NCBI GenBank assembly: GCA_029204225.1
Contig: CM055092.1
Coordinates: forward strand, 38,325,800-38,389,799
Source: Diphasiastrum complanatum
Taxonomy: Eukaryota > Streptophyta > Lycopodiopsida > Lycopodiales > Lycopodiaceae
Length of the DNA: 64,000 nucleotides
Direction of reading: 5' to 3'
The translations under genes were made by a program, and so were the position numbers. This document shows, piece by piece, positions 9,943 through 20,893 of this stretch. A model generated the notes under the pieces. The model was given only the letters and a program-made list of their open reading frames with translations. It had not been told where the DNA came from and did no database searches. The stretch's first letter is position 1, and each line of letters starts with the position of its first letter.

Positions 9943-10556
9943 TCACAGAAATGGAGGTACTTTTAGCCATCCTTGATGCCGATTTTGTTCCCAGAAGGAA
10001 ATATCATCCTCCACAGTCCTACCCTTGCATCTGTTTCTGTTGGTGCTTTCGGCTGCAGGGTCTTGAAAGCCAGTAGCAATTACAATCATGCAAATGGTGC
10101 CATGAAAGTTGTCATCAATGACAGCACCAAAGATTACATTGGCATTTGGATCAGCCATACCAAAGACAATTTATGTTGCTATGTTCACTTCATGAAGAGT
10201 AAGATCTGCTGCTCCTGTCACATTGTACACCACCCCCATAGGCTTGCTCTTTGAATAGAGCAGAGGAGACATGAACCTCTTCTACCCTATTTTTGCCATG
10301 CAACACCGATGCCCAACATGGCACTGCCTGCATTTGACATTAAAGCCTTCACATCAGCAAAGTCAACGTTAACAAGGCCAGGGATGGTAATTATGTCTGA
10401 AATATCTTGCACACCCTGCCGAAGGACATCATTTGCAAGGCAAAATGCATCTACTATTGATGTGTTTGCACCTATAGTTTCCAAAAGACGCTCATTTGGA
10501 ACAACCACTACAGTCTCAGTTGCAGCCTTTGCTTTCACATAACGTGATTGACTAAT
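9943..10556 (-). pseudogene. ftsZ: FtsZ (plastid division tubulin homologue) C-terminal relic
   Basis: FtsZ is the tubulin-like GTPase that forms the plastid division ring. On the minus strand from 10556 the product reads VVVVPNERLLE, DVLRQGVQDISDIITIPGLV, VDFADVKALMSNAGSAMLGIG, then after a frame change near 10285 GVVYNVTGAADLTLHEVN and, past an in-frame stop (about 10170), MADPNANVIFGAVIDD and IVIATGF. The end, LKVPPFL before the stop at 9943, resembles the conserved C-terminal IPxFL peptide that binds ARC6/PDV-type partners. Missing are the N-terminal GTP-binding half (including GGGTGSG) and part of the segment after AMLGIG. No intron is visible in the retained part, so a processed copy is possible. 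FtsZ1 versus FtsZ2 cannot be settled by eye. Confidence 0.88.
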
Positions 10557-10570
10557 TGTGCACTAAAATG

Positions 10571-10821
10571 TTAAGTTAAAACTATAATGGCCTGTTTATT
10601 ATCGTCTCTCAAAAGCGCCGCAAACTCCAAGGTCTCATGCTTGAAAATTTGGAGCTCATCCAGCAGGTTAGCTTGCTCGCGTACATTCCAGCCATCCCTG
10701 AGCTCCATATCTATGTACTACTGCTCACTCCTCCAAAGTGGATGGAGTATGTGGTCCATGGCATGCAGGGGCTTATGAAACCACTCCCACATGCTCTGCC
10801 AAAGGAGCCAGACCTCCTCAA
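10571..10821 (-). pseudogene. possible hAT transposase scrap
   Basis: A minus-strand frame with one internal stop reads MWEWFHKPLHAMDHILHP, then YIDMELRDGW and LLDELQIFKHETLEFAALL. The HKPLHA...LHP pattern recalls the region before the dimerisation domain of hAT-family transposases (RPLHAAxxFLNP). It abuts the FtsZ relic. No terminal inverted repeats were found. A decayed host gene is an alternative. Confidence 0.35.
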
Positions 10822-10829
10822 GCCTACAA

Positions 10830-11380
10830 GACACATTAATAATTATAGTACATACTACATTTGAATGTTGAATCTTCAATCATGAATGTCGAATGATTTA
10901 ATGATGATTCATCAATTATTCAATTGAAAATTCAAATTTTAGATCTCAAAGTTCAAACATTAGTTACAAACTTGTTGGGGGAAGGTCTCAAGACATCCAA
11001 GGTGGACTGTCTCCTGAACATGGCCAATGTTAAAATTGAAAAACAATCCATATTGATTTCTTGGCTTGCTACAAAAGTTGTACCATGCAAGTATGTAGTT
11101 CATTAATGCAAAATGCCAAGTTTGGCCTACATAGAACTCGAGCTACATGGTTATGTAATATCTAGAATGATAAATGCAACTTCCATATAGTTTGTAGACA
11201 TAGAATTAGAAAAGTCATGATAGTAGAAACTCGTGGCAATTCACATGCATTAATTGTAAGTGATCCATAGTGACATGCAAGGCATGCACAAAGTGTAATG
11301 GACACATGCATGATGATTTGGACTTTGTTAGTTAGAACGGATACACTTGTAAAAAGTTGGTAAAATTTCATGCATGGCAA
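10830..11380. other. no gene seen
   Basis: AT-rich sequence without a recognisable frame. Part of it may be the left end of the LTR that terminates at 11810, but I cannot fix that start. Confidence 0.35.
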
Positions 11381-11810
11381 GTGACAAATGTCACATAGAC
11401 TCTAGATGTCATTTTGGAATGGATGGATGTGGTTCTACCTCGAGCGACCTCAAACTCCATAAATATGTGTAGCTCTCCTCATAATGAATGATGAAGAACC
11501 AAACTTTTGTAGCTATCTCATGCCATTTTGGATCTAAACTATTTTGCTTGTTATCTCTCTAGCTTTCTCTCTCTAACTCGTGTTGAAGCTATTGTTTATA
11601 CACTGATATCTTGTACTTTTGTTCATTCTTTGATGCATTGCTATCATATTCTGTTGATTAGCATGCTAGATTGTGAATTAGCCATATCTTCTGAACTAGA
11701 TCTTGATAATCAATCTAGAATCAGGTTATAGTGCCAATCACAAAGCTTAATCAAGATCAATCATACTTGTGGACATTTATATACTCGTGTGAATTCTGGA
11801 AATTTTGTCA
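11381..11810 (+). repeat. right part of copia 5' LTR (element J)
   Basis: An LTR is inferred because the sequence ends AATTTTGTCA directly against a perfect tRNA-Met primer site at 11811. A TATA-like CCATAAATATG lies near 11457. The left end is not located. No matching 3' LTR is visible in the window. Confidence 0.6.
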
Positions 11811-11823
11811 TGGTATCAGAGCC
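11811..11823 (+). promoter_or_regulatory. copia primer-binding site (J)
   Basis: TGGTATCAGAGCC, complementary to the 3' end of initiator tRNA-Met, immediately follows the LTR end. Confidence 0.9.
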
Positions 11824-12540
11824 AAATTAAGCTTTGCATGCTAACATCTTTGATTGTACAAGAAACTGAGAGCTAAATCAAGCAAAAAAAACAATTTTGT
11901 ATTTTTTTCTCACCCTTCTCTGAAGTGTATTTGAATCAGATTGGACTTGAACTGAATTTTCAGACTTGAATTGTGGTAGTACGGAATTCTGGAATTTCAC
12001 ACATGTGAAAATCAGAGATTTTCAGTCCCTTTGTTCTTCTTGCTTATAGATCCAAAGATAGCAGTGTTATAACTTGATGGAAAGCTTATGATCTGTACTT
12101 TCCATAGAAATTGAAACCAAATAATTTGATGTGTCTAGCAAGAGTTATAAGCTCTTAAAGAGGATAGAGATAGGTTCAAAATCCGAGTGACAACATTTTG
12201 ATTTGATTCAATCTTACTTTATTCTGAATCCATTGTTTTGAGCATCCTACACAAGAAATTGAAGATCAAGACTAAGTTTGAAATATTTGAACACCCTTTG
12301 GGCCTTCTGAGTGTCAAAAGTATTTTCTTTTGAAGCATTTCACACATGCCAAAAGTAGGATTTAAACCAGCCAAAGTGTCTCAAACCACTTTGTGTGTCT
12401 GATCTAGATAACTTGTCTTGTGGAATATTTGAGATTCATCTCAAATACAATTGCAAGTGTTTCACATAGGAAGGTAGTACAACCTTGAAAATACCTATAG
12501 TGAAAGAGAGCAGCAACTTTAAGTCTAGTTGGAACAAGCT
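11824..12540 (+). other. leader of orphan copia element J, no gag left
   Basis: Untranslated-looking leader sequence containing the palindrome TTCACACATGTGAA at 11996-12009. No gag frame follows, so the element body is lost. Confidence 0.5.
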
Positions 12541-12802
12541 CAAACATATCTCAATCCAAACAATTCATAATAAAAAAAATTAAAAGAATCTCAAAATTTT
12601 AAATAAAATACTAAAAATTAAAAAAATAAATAGCAAAACTATAAAATAAATCTAAAAATTAGAAAATAGATAATAAAAGATAAAAAAAAACTAAAAAAAT
12701 ATATCTAAAAATTAAAAAAAAAACAAATCTAAAAATTAAAAAATGAATAATAAGATGTCAAAAAATCTAATTAATAATAAAATAAATAAATAAATAAATA
12801 AA
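12541..12802. repeat. A/T-rich low-complexity tract ending in (AAAT)n
   Basis: Degenerate AAAATTAAAAAATAAAT words over about 260 bp, closing with perfect AAAT units at 12783-12802. Confidence 0.85.
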
Positions 12803-12805
12803 TAT

Positions 12806-12925
12806 CTAAGGAAGTAGCCCAAGATGCGAACGCGTCTCCGAAGACGCATCCGGACACGGATGTGTTCGGGGCTCATCTAACTCAGGCGCGTCTGCGTCCG
12901 GATATGTCCGGGGTGGACGCACTTT
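12806..12925. repeat. CpG-rich block with repeated CGTCYCCG / TCCGGACACG words
   Basis: About 120 bp of CG-rich sequence with repeated ACGCGTCT, CATCCGGACACGGATGTG and CGTCCGGATATGTCCGG words, sharply bounded by A/T-rich DNA on the left and a poly-T/poly-A stretch on the right. Function unknown. Confidence 0.5.
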
Positions 12926-13219
12926 TTTTTGTATTAAAAAAAAAAATTGCATTCACTCCCGCGTATGGAGATTGGACGGGCCCGAGCGCCGGCCGTAGAC
13001 GCAAAATGTAATGAGGTGAGCATCAGGCCACCAATGAGCGAGACACTGAACGACTCACCCAAAAATGTAAAACAGTAAATACAATTGTTCTCTTCTCCAC
13101 CTCTTCTTTGTGATGTCGTCTTCTCGATTGATTCTATCACGGTCTGTGATTTGTAGTCGTTTGATTAGGTTTCTGGAAAAACAAAAACAAAAATAATGAA
13201 AAGCCCAAACTCCGCTACA

Positions 13220-13232
13220 TGGTATCAGAGCC
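13220..13232 (+). promoter_or_regulatory. copia primer-binding site (R)
   Basis: TGGTATCAGAGCC directly after GCTACA, the end of a preceding 5' LTR whose left end I cannot place (possibly near 12930). Confidence 0.88.
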
Positions 13233-13329
13233 ACAGGTTATCACTACATGATAGCTACCAGAAGCACTCTACGTACCCTCATTAAGAAAAGACCTACTAT
13301 CAGTCTCCAAGATAACAGATCTTGGAATT

Positions 13330-14540
13330 CGAGTTCTATTTGATGGCAATGTATGCCGGATGATCGAGAAAACAATGAACAAGTTGCTGACAGTTGGATG
13401 CAGAGAAGAAAATCTCTACCAAGCCAAGATAATTAGCAATTCTGATAGCATACTATATGCATCAGAAAACAAAGATCAACTCTGGCACAGAAGAATATAT
13501 CATCTGAACATGAGGAGCCTCTACAACATGAGCAAGAAGGACATAGTCACAGGTCTGAAAATATCCAGACTCGATACTGAGTTTTGTGAAGCCTGTCAAA
13601 AAGGGAAACAACATCGGAATTCATTCGTGCATGAGGGAAGAAGAGCTAAAGAAGTTCTTGAGCTTGTCCACTCAGATGTCTGTGGACCAATGAAAGTTGA
13701 TTCGCTCTCAGGATCGAGGTATTTTTTGATGTTCATTGATGACTACAACCGGATGACAACGATCTATTATTTGAAGAAAAATTTTGAAGTGTTTGACTCT
13801 TTCAAGAAGTTCGTGGCATTCGAAGAAAGACACATCTCAAAGAAGATTCAGATCATCATGTCTGATAATGGAGGTGAGTACAAGAGCACATAATTTTCAA
13901 GATCCTGTCAAAAACAAGGAATAGAGCATCAATTCACTCCTGCGCACACACCTGAATATAATGGTGTCACATAAAGAAGAAACATGACACTAGTCAAAGG
14001 AGCCAGATGTATGATGGCACAGGCTCGATTGCCAAGTCAATTTTGGACTGAGGCAATAGCTGCAGCGGTACACCTGCAGAATAGATCAACAACGATAGCC
14101 CTGGAAAACAAAACACCGTACGAAATGTGGACATGTAGAAAGCTTGATCTGTCATATGTGCGTGTATTTGGATGTGCAGCATACAAGCACATACGAAAGG
14201 AACAAAGAAACAAGCTCGATGAAACGTCAGAGCAAACAATCATGGTGGAATACTCGAACGGATCACAAGTCTACAGAGTCTACAACGCAACCACAAAGAA
14301 AATTGTGTCGAGTAGAGATGTGAAGTTTGACAAGTCCACATTCCCTGGATTGAAGGACAAAAAGAGACATGGATAGTCACACTACTGCCGATTCAAGAGG
14401 GAGATCAAGGGCAAACATCAAATCAAAATGTTGAGCCCCATACCCCAGAGCAACAGGAAGCCGAAGATCAAACTTTGAATTTGCTTCAACAAAATTTGGA
14501 AGAAAGGGGTAGAGAAATAAAACAAAAGTACACAGTTGTA
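13330..14540 (+). pseudogene. copia element R: pre-integrase and integrase
   Basis: From the primer site the element jumps almost at once to the post-protease region, so gag and protease are deleted. The frame from 13360 holds LWHRRIYHLNMRSL and CEACQKGK (zinc-binding HHCC; the first His pair is altered), VHSDVCGPM and IIMSDNGGEYKST (first two catalytic Asp). Two stops in the same frame follow, at 13891-13893 and in GVT*RRN (expected GVAERRN, so the catalytic Glu itself is a stop). The frame then continues with FWTEAIAAAVHLQNR, VRVFGCAAY and VYNATTKKIVSSRDVKF to 14376 and shifts once more to about 14540, where gypsy G1 begins. RT and RNase H are absent. Confidence 0.88.
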
Positions 14541-15110
14541 CTTGCAAGCTGTACCTGTTGTAGGTACAGACCTGTGTACCCTTCTTCTTGTTTTTCTTAA
14601 TCTCTTTCTTGGGCTTAATCCTCCACTTTGTAATCTTCCACCTACACACAAAGAAAAATTGGTAAATTCTTCATCCTTTTCACTTTAGGGGAGGAAATTT
14701 GATGTTTTTTCCTCCACCTCCTCCTCATGAACGTACAGTTGTACCTGCACCTTCTCCTTTGCCTAAGGACAAGCCTTAGAGGAGATTTAGGTGTATCTTT
14801 AGGCCATAAGGCCATGAGGTCAAGGCGGTGACCCAAAAGTTGGGTGGGGACGTGACCCAAGTGACCCTTGGGTGAGGTGGCGTAAAGAGGGTGGTGGCCA
14901 TGTGAGTTGAGGGTAGGTGGACCCCTTGAGGGGATGCCACTTGTTTTAGGTGCCCATGTGCTTGCTAGGTGGCGACCATAAGGCCCGCCACCCGGCAAGG
15001 CTTTTTTAAGAAGGAAAAGAAGTGGGATGGGGGGTATAGGCTCCATTTCCATCATTGAGGTGCTTATTGTGGCTTAGTCTCCTTGAGTAGTGGTCTCAAG
15101 TTCTCTAAGT
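14541..15110 (+). repeat. probable 5' LTR/leader of gypsy element G1
   Basis: Sequence between the end of copia R and the G1 gag start. It has repeated TGTAC-containing words (14530-14580, 14730-14745) and a GTGACCC/TTGGGT-rich stretch (14830-14880) able to fold. A TGGTCTCAAG at 15092 may be a decayed tRNA-Met primer site. Boundaries are uncertain. Confidence 0.4.
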
Positions 15111-15164
15111 CCTTTTGTTGCGAAGCCCTTGCAGTTTTTTCTTTGCCTTCTTCCTTAGTGCGCC

Positions 15165-15851
15165 ATGGACCCTGTTATGCCCTCGGGTGAAGGACCGTCT
15201 TCACCACCTTCTCCTCCTGATGTAGACACTAACCAGGCTGTTCAGGCCCTAAATATGCTGCAAAATCAATTTTAGTAAAATGCAGGCCAAGCATGCCGCG
15301 ACCGAGCAAGAGTGGCGTTCTTCGACGCACTCGCGGTCCATTGGCGTTTATCCAATGTTTAATCCGGAATTCTTTTCGAGTGAAAAGAAAGACCGACTTC
15401 CCGATGTGGTATTGTCGTGGCTAGATCGATGGAATAGTCATTTTTTCATGCACGATGCACCTGATAGTACGAAGATCGCTTCTGCTCTCTACGCGAAAAG
15501 GCGTTTACATAGTTGCAGGATCTAAAGGAGAGGGCTACTGCCCCTTCTACATGGGACGCCTTCCAAGAAGTCTTTAAAATGGCTTTTCTTCCGGTGTTGG
15601 ATGATTTTGAGCATTGGCGGCGTTTTGCCACCGTGCAGATGGGTACTAGGCCGTTAGATGCCTATATCCAGGAATTCCAAGAAAATTTGCCTAAATTCGC
15701 CTCGCGAATCAATCCTATCCTGTTAAAGTTACATTTTATCTTGGGGCTTCCAAAGGAATTTCAGCTAGAAGTGCGACGTAACCAACCGCAGACAATCGAA
15801 GATGCGGTTCGCTTTGCGAAAATCCAAGGAGCAGGCTTTGCCCAAGGCTGA
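15165..15851 (+). pseudogene. gypsy G1 gag
   Basis: Starts MDPVMPSGEGPSSPP at 15165, reaches two consecutive stops (TAG TAA at 15273-15278, where Gln codons are expected), shifts frame to VYPMFNPEFFSSEKKD, then shifts again at about 15513 to the Gag core (TWDAFQEVFKMAFLP, PLDAYIQEFQ, ILGLPKEFQLEVR) ending near 15851. This is the Ty3-type retrotransposon Gag capsid region. It overlaps the next frame by about 50 bp. Confidence 0.85.
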
Positions 15852-18262
15852 ACAGAAAGAAAAGAGATTTTTCAAGAAGCGGGGCAGAGACAAAACAGCG
15901 GACACCAGTTCCCAAGGCGGAAAAAAACACATCAAATTGGAGCGCGTTGACTATGACAAGGCGAGAACTGGCGGGTTGTGCTTCTCCTGCATGGAGAAGG
16001 GGCATCTTTCAAAAGATTGCCCAAAGAAAAAGCAAAAGAAATCTGGCGGGCAACCTGAATCTTTTAAAGCGCCAGGTAATTCTAGTATTTCTTTTGTTGA
16101 TTTATCCTTTAAGGATGGCACTAGTTGCAAGAATTGTTGTTTTAATACAACTGTTTTTGGTCCCCATGATCTCATTCGTATGAATGGAATTGTAGGATGC
16201 CAAGATGTGACTGTTCTATTTGATGATGGTTCCACACATAACTTCATAAATGCTAAACTGGTGCAGAAGCTCAGGGCGGCTACCACGCCAAGTAATCACT
16301 TGTACGTGGTGAAAATGGCGTCGGGGGAAGATCGACAAGCTTGGGATCAGCTTGTTCCTCAGCTGCCGCTTCAGATTCAAGATTATGTTGAACCACTAGA
16401 TTTACATATTATGAACTTGGATAGCGTAGACATAATCTTAGGAAAAGAATGGTTTTATTCTAAAAACAAGTCTTTAAGAAAGGATTATGTTACTCATAGT
16501 ATTTCTTTTTTGCATAAGGGCTCGTTGGTTGAGCTAAAAGGCAATGTAAGTAGGCCTTTTGATCCTTTGGTATCCGCTTTAGAAGTTGTAGAATATTTAA
16601 AAGATTTTGGTAATAAAGTTTATCTTTGTTTTTTGAAAGATGAAATTTATGTGGATGACCATGCAGTCCAGAGTATAAATATTGATTTATCGCATTTGCC
16701 TTTGAATGTGCCTGTAAATAATCCCTTAAGTGTTAACTCACCTGAATGAATAATATTTAACAAACTTAGGCAATAATATAGCGATGTTTTTTCTGATAAA
16801 CTCCCTCAAAGGAGTGTGACCATTAGATAGAGTTTCTTCTTGGAAGCCAACCTGTATCTCTTTTTCCATACAGGGTTAGCATCAAGGAAGAGGATGAAAT
16901 TTTTAAGCAGTTACAAAAACTCCTTAGGATGGGCCATATACGGCCTAGTAAGTCCCCTTGAGGAGCACCAATCCTTTTAGTAAGTAAAAAGGATGGCGGC
17001 ACACGTTTGTGTGGTGACTTTAAAAAGTTAAATGATTTAACCATCAAGAACAGATATCCCTTACCTAGGATGGATGATCTTATGGATCGTCTGAATGGGA
17101 CTAAGTATTACTACAAGATTGATCTTAGATCAGGATACCATCAAATAAGAATTAGGAACGAAGATGTTCCTAAGACTGGATTTTGATCCAGATATGGCCA
17201 TTATGAGTTTTTAGTGTTACCTTTTGGACTCACGAATGCGCCTGCCACTTTCTAGTAGATGATGAATGATATTCTTCGTCCATATCTAGGAAAGTTTGTG
17301 GTAGTGTATTTGGATGACATATTAATTTATGGTCGGGCCCTTGAGGAGCATGAAGAGCATCTTCGTATTGTCTTAGATCTTCTAAGGCAAGAAAAGCTCT
17401 ATGCTAAGGAGTCGAAATGTGAGTTCTTTCAAACTAAACTCAAATATCTGGGCCATGTCATATCGGATAAAGGTCTTGAAATCGATTATGACAAAGTCCG
17501 TAAGGTGAGAGAATGGCCGAGACCTTTGACAGTTCGTGATGTGAATCCTTTTTGGTCTTTACAGGATTCTTTCACAGATTCATTTTGGACTATGCCTTAA
17601 TAGCATTGCCCTTGACGAACGTTCTTAAGGGGGTAAAAAAAAAATCTAGCCGCAGAAAAAGTCCATTGATAACGTGGACGAATGAAATGAATGAGAGTTT
17701 TGAGACTCTCAAGCATTGTGTTTCTACAGCTCCAATTTTGCATATTGTCAATCCTAATCAGCCCTTTGTGGTTGATATGAATGCTAGTGACTTTGCTGTT
17801 GGAGCGGTCCTTTATCAAGACGGTAGACCAGTTGCTTTTGAAAGCAAGAAGCTGGATCCTACTCAGACTAGGTATTCTACTTATGAGAAGGAGCTTTTTG
17901 CAATCATTCATGTGTTAAAAATTTGGAGGCATTATCTTTATGGTGCCAGATTTACGGCAATGACTGATCACCAATCTCTTAAGTATATCTGTGATGCGAA
18001 GGACCTTCGTGGCCGTAAGGCTAGATGGTCAGAACTCATTCAGAAGTTTGTCTTTGACATTAAGTGTCGTAAACGTATGTCAAACTGTGTTGCCGATGTC
18101 TTGAGTCAGATTGGAAAGATTAATCACTTATGCTTTGCTGAGATCCAATCTGATTTGTATCTTTCACTACAGGATCTTTGTCGAACCGATAGGGTTTTTG
18201 GTCGCATCTGGCTAGGTGTCCTGACAGGAAATTCGATGGCTTGCTTGGTAAAGTACCATTGA
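15802..18262 (+). pseudogene. gypsy G1 nucleocapsid-protease-RT-RNase H, truncated before integrase
   Basis: The first frame (15802-16749) has a zinc knuckle CFSCMEKGHLSKDC and a retropepsin-like VLFDDGSTHNFI, where the active-site triad DSG is DDG, and IILGKEWF. After a frame change near 16817, RT runs from IEFLLGSQPV through [44 protein letters not shown] and catalytic YLDD (about 17309) to 17600. RNase H (17552-18262) has NASDFAVGAVLYQ, YSTYEKELFAI and TDHQSLKYI. Stops sit at 16824, 16959, 17184, 17253 and 17256. The element stops at 18262 against copia Z1, so integrase is missing. Confidence 0.93.
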
Positions 18263-18264
18263 GC

Positions 18265-18952
18265 TCACATGGCAGAGTCTTTTGTGCCACAGAGTGTCTG
18301 GTTGGTCATCATGAGTCTGATGCACCTGATCTGTAGTAAGTGTATCTTTAGATGATATAGGTTTCCTTTCCTTCTGCCTTGAGTGATCAGAGTACTAGTA
18401 CTGGCATCAATCACGTTGCATGCTTTGTCAAAAAATGTCACACGCATCCCTGCATCTGCTATTCTTGCTACAGAGAGCAAGTCTTGTTGCAGAGTAGGCA
18501 CAAACAGAACGTCTTCGAGTTGTCTATCTTTGTTGTTGGTGTTGAGCCATAATGAACCAATACCATTCACTTGATGTTTAGATCCATCTCCAAGAACTAT
18601 GAATCTTGAAGGATCTGCACTTCTGAAATCAGACATTATTCGTCTTGATGTCACGAAGTGTGAGGTGGCTCCTGAATCTAGGATTACCTCATGTGTGTCA
18701 GATGTTAATGCTGCACACACGTCTTCACAGATGTAGGCGGTGGAACAACTTTTGTTTGTTCTTTTTTTGCCCATCGTTGAGCTCTCGGGCTCCTCGACAT
18801 AGGATGATCTGTTGTTGTTCTCCTGTCTGTTCTGTGTTGTTTTGTTCCTCGGGTTCTGGCGGCAATCCATGGCTACGTGACCCTTTTTGTGGCAATGGAT
18901 ACACTCAATCTTGGAATTGAGCCAGCATGTATCTACTGTATGCCCATCTCTT
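18265..18952 (-). pseudogene. copia element Z1, distal piece: zinc knuckle and protease
   Basis: Minus strand: CKRDGHTVDTCWLN and CIHCHKKGHVAMDC (two zinc-knuckle-like motifs), then VILDSGATSHFV (intact retropepsin DSG), EDVLFVPTLQQDLLSV, and, in a shifted frame at the end, LWHKRLCHVS of the pre-integrase domain, where it stops against gypsy G1 at about 18262. It is the continuation of 30836-31612, from which it is separated by element X. Integrase, RT and RNase H are missing. Confidence 0.88.
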
Positions 18953-18957
18953 TTGCA

Positions 18958-20054
18958 TGTGGAAAAAGTACAAAAAGAACCAAGAGTGGATCCTAATCTG
19001 ATCCTCAAGAGGGATTGGTTGTCAGATTACTTGATCTATCAATGTACTTCAGATTAAGATCAATCTAGACCAATTCTAGACACAAAATCCTAACAAGAAC
19101 AATCATTAATTGAAGGTAAGTGTACTTTATGGTTTCCCACATGTGAAACCCTGTCTGAGTACGGACTCCAACCTGAAAATCAAGTACACATTGATAGCAC
19201 CTCAAAACAATCAAAACAAATGTAGACAAATGGAGAGAATCACTCAAAATTGCTTCCAAAACCAAGATTGGTGTCTCACATTGATTATGGCCAAATGTGA
19301 CTCTATATATACAATAAGTGAGAGCTCGTGGTACTGATCATCCCTCTGATCCCACATGTGTGAAGGTGCTTTGTCATATGATGATTCATCATGCAAAGCT
19401 GACACTTGGACAAAACCTTCTATTTTGAGCACTTTTGGTCCATTTTCCTTCTATATGGAGATCTACTTGAAAATCTTCTGGAAGTCAAAATTTGCCTACT
19501 TCAGCTTATTCCACACATGTGAGCTGTCCTCTACACATGTGATATGACACCTAACCAAAGGATGTGGCTCATGCAATCAATAGATTGATGCCATGTGTCA
19601 TATGTCTAGAAAACTAGTTTTTGGCCTTTTTAGCCACTAGAACTTGAATTAAATCATATGTACAACCTATATGATTATGGTACATGACAAGTACATTATT
19701 TTCACACGTGGGAACAGGCTCCACACATGTGTGTTTATCTTAATTATCCAATTAACTTCTAATCAGAAGTAATCCAATTACTCAAGTCAATTGTAAATGA
19801 TTCAGAAATCTTAAATGTCTAGGTGCAAATCTCAATTATACATGTATAACACCACATTTAGATCTTCTTCTAAACCATAAATAAGTTAATGAATTATTAT
19901 TTCCACAGGAAGAGACATGAATTTGCAAGTAACTGTTCCACACATAACTTGTTCATATGTCTATGTACTCTGACTAGTTTAAGTATACGATATAAACTCA
20001 GTACATAGGAAACACATTTTCACCTCTACCAAGCTTATTTTTGCATTTTTCACA
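18958..20054 (-). repeat. 3' LTR of X (1097 bp)
   Basis: It matches the 5' LTR at about 98% by eye, except that 285 bp (about 19741-20025) stands where the 5' LTR has only 18 bp (TATATACAAGATTTTTGG). It contains several CACATGTG/CACACGTG palindromes. Confidence 0.9.
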
Positions 20055-20063
20055 CTCCTCCTC
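20055..20063 (-). promoter_or_regulatory. polypurine tract of X
   Basis: GAGGAGGAG on the minus strand immediately precedes the 3' LTR. Confidence 0.75.
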
Positions 20064-20180
20064 AAAAATCTAGCTTGATGGAAAACATGATGATCTTGAA
20101 CTTGACGCCATGGGTTGAATTGGTCTTTGCTGGTTCAAAAGGTGTGAAGATCAGCCAATGAGCTTGATGTTTATCTGAAA

Positions 20181-20892
20181 TCACCATATCCATGATAGTG
20201 CTTCTTTGATGTTGACATCTTTGATGAGCTTGAGAGCTTTGCACCATCCTAGCACCTCCAAAATTGATTCCTTCCAATTTTCATGTAGATGCTTGACCTT
20301 GAGGCTTGCTCCTTCTTCATGTGCATGCTCCTTCATGAGAAAATAAAGATTTCTTCTTGATTTATTAGGATCACAAAGATCTAACATCATGTTACCACGA
20401 TCTAGAGAATTAGACTCATCCAAATTGGCAAGACTATGCATGCTATAATAACAAAGTGTTTTCATCATATCTTCATGCTTGTTTACCATGATAATCTCAG
20501 ATCCAATAAGGATAAATACTTCATTATGGAGATAAGTGTCTTTAGAAGATGATTCACTTACTCTCATAAAGAGTTTACAATTTGCCTCAATACAAATTTT
20601 CAAACTATGAGTAAACAAATCACTTTTGCTCTTACATGACTCAAGAGCATACATTTGATGAAATAACCATTTGCTTTCTGATTGATTTAAAATCGATTTC
20701 AACCTTTTAAGAACATCATCTATGTTCTCAAGAGAGACTTTATACCCAACTAGTATGGCTTTACTCCAATTTGGAGATGCAATGATCTCACTAAAGCAAA
20801 TTGATTTATCAAATGACGTAAGAGAAGTATGAGATGTATACCACATGAGATATGCTCCTCTTTCCCTTGAAATGTGAGCCACATGGAATCAA
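20181..20892 (-). pseudogene. X internal frame C, partly copia-like
   Basis: A 233-codon frame with a non-ATG start. Its beginning, TSLTSFDKSICFSEIIASPN followed by WSKAILV, aligns with the copia pre-RT linker (FLTSFDEPTCVGEAIQKKEW followed by IQAM in Y). The remaining about 190 residues (HQMYALESCKSKSDLFTHS, YLHNEVFILIGSEIIMVN, LKVKHLHENWKESILEV) are not recognisable as RT or RNase H. It ends about 120 bp before the polypurine tract. Y inserted at its upstream edge. I cannot assign a function. Confidence 0.5.
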
Positions 20893-20893
20893 C

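Noticed and set aside
10637-10864. 75-codon plus-strand frame beside the FtsZ relic
   Set aside because: The minus strand gives a longer and more protein-like reading (hAT-like), so the plus frame is treated as a shadow.
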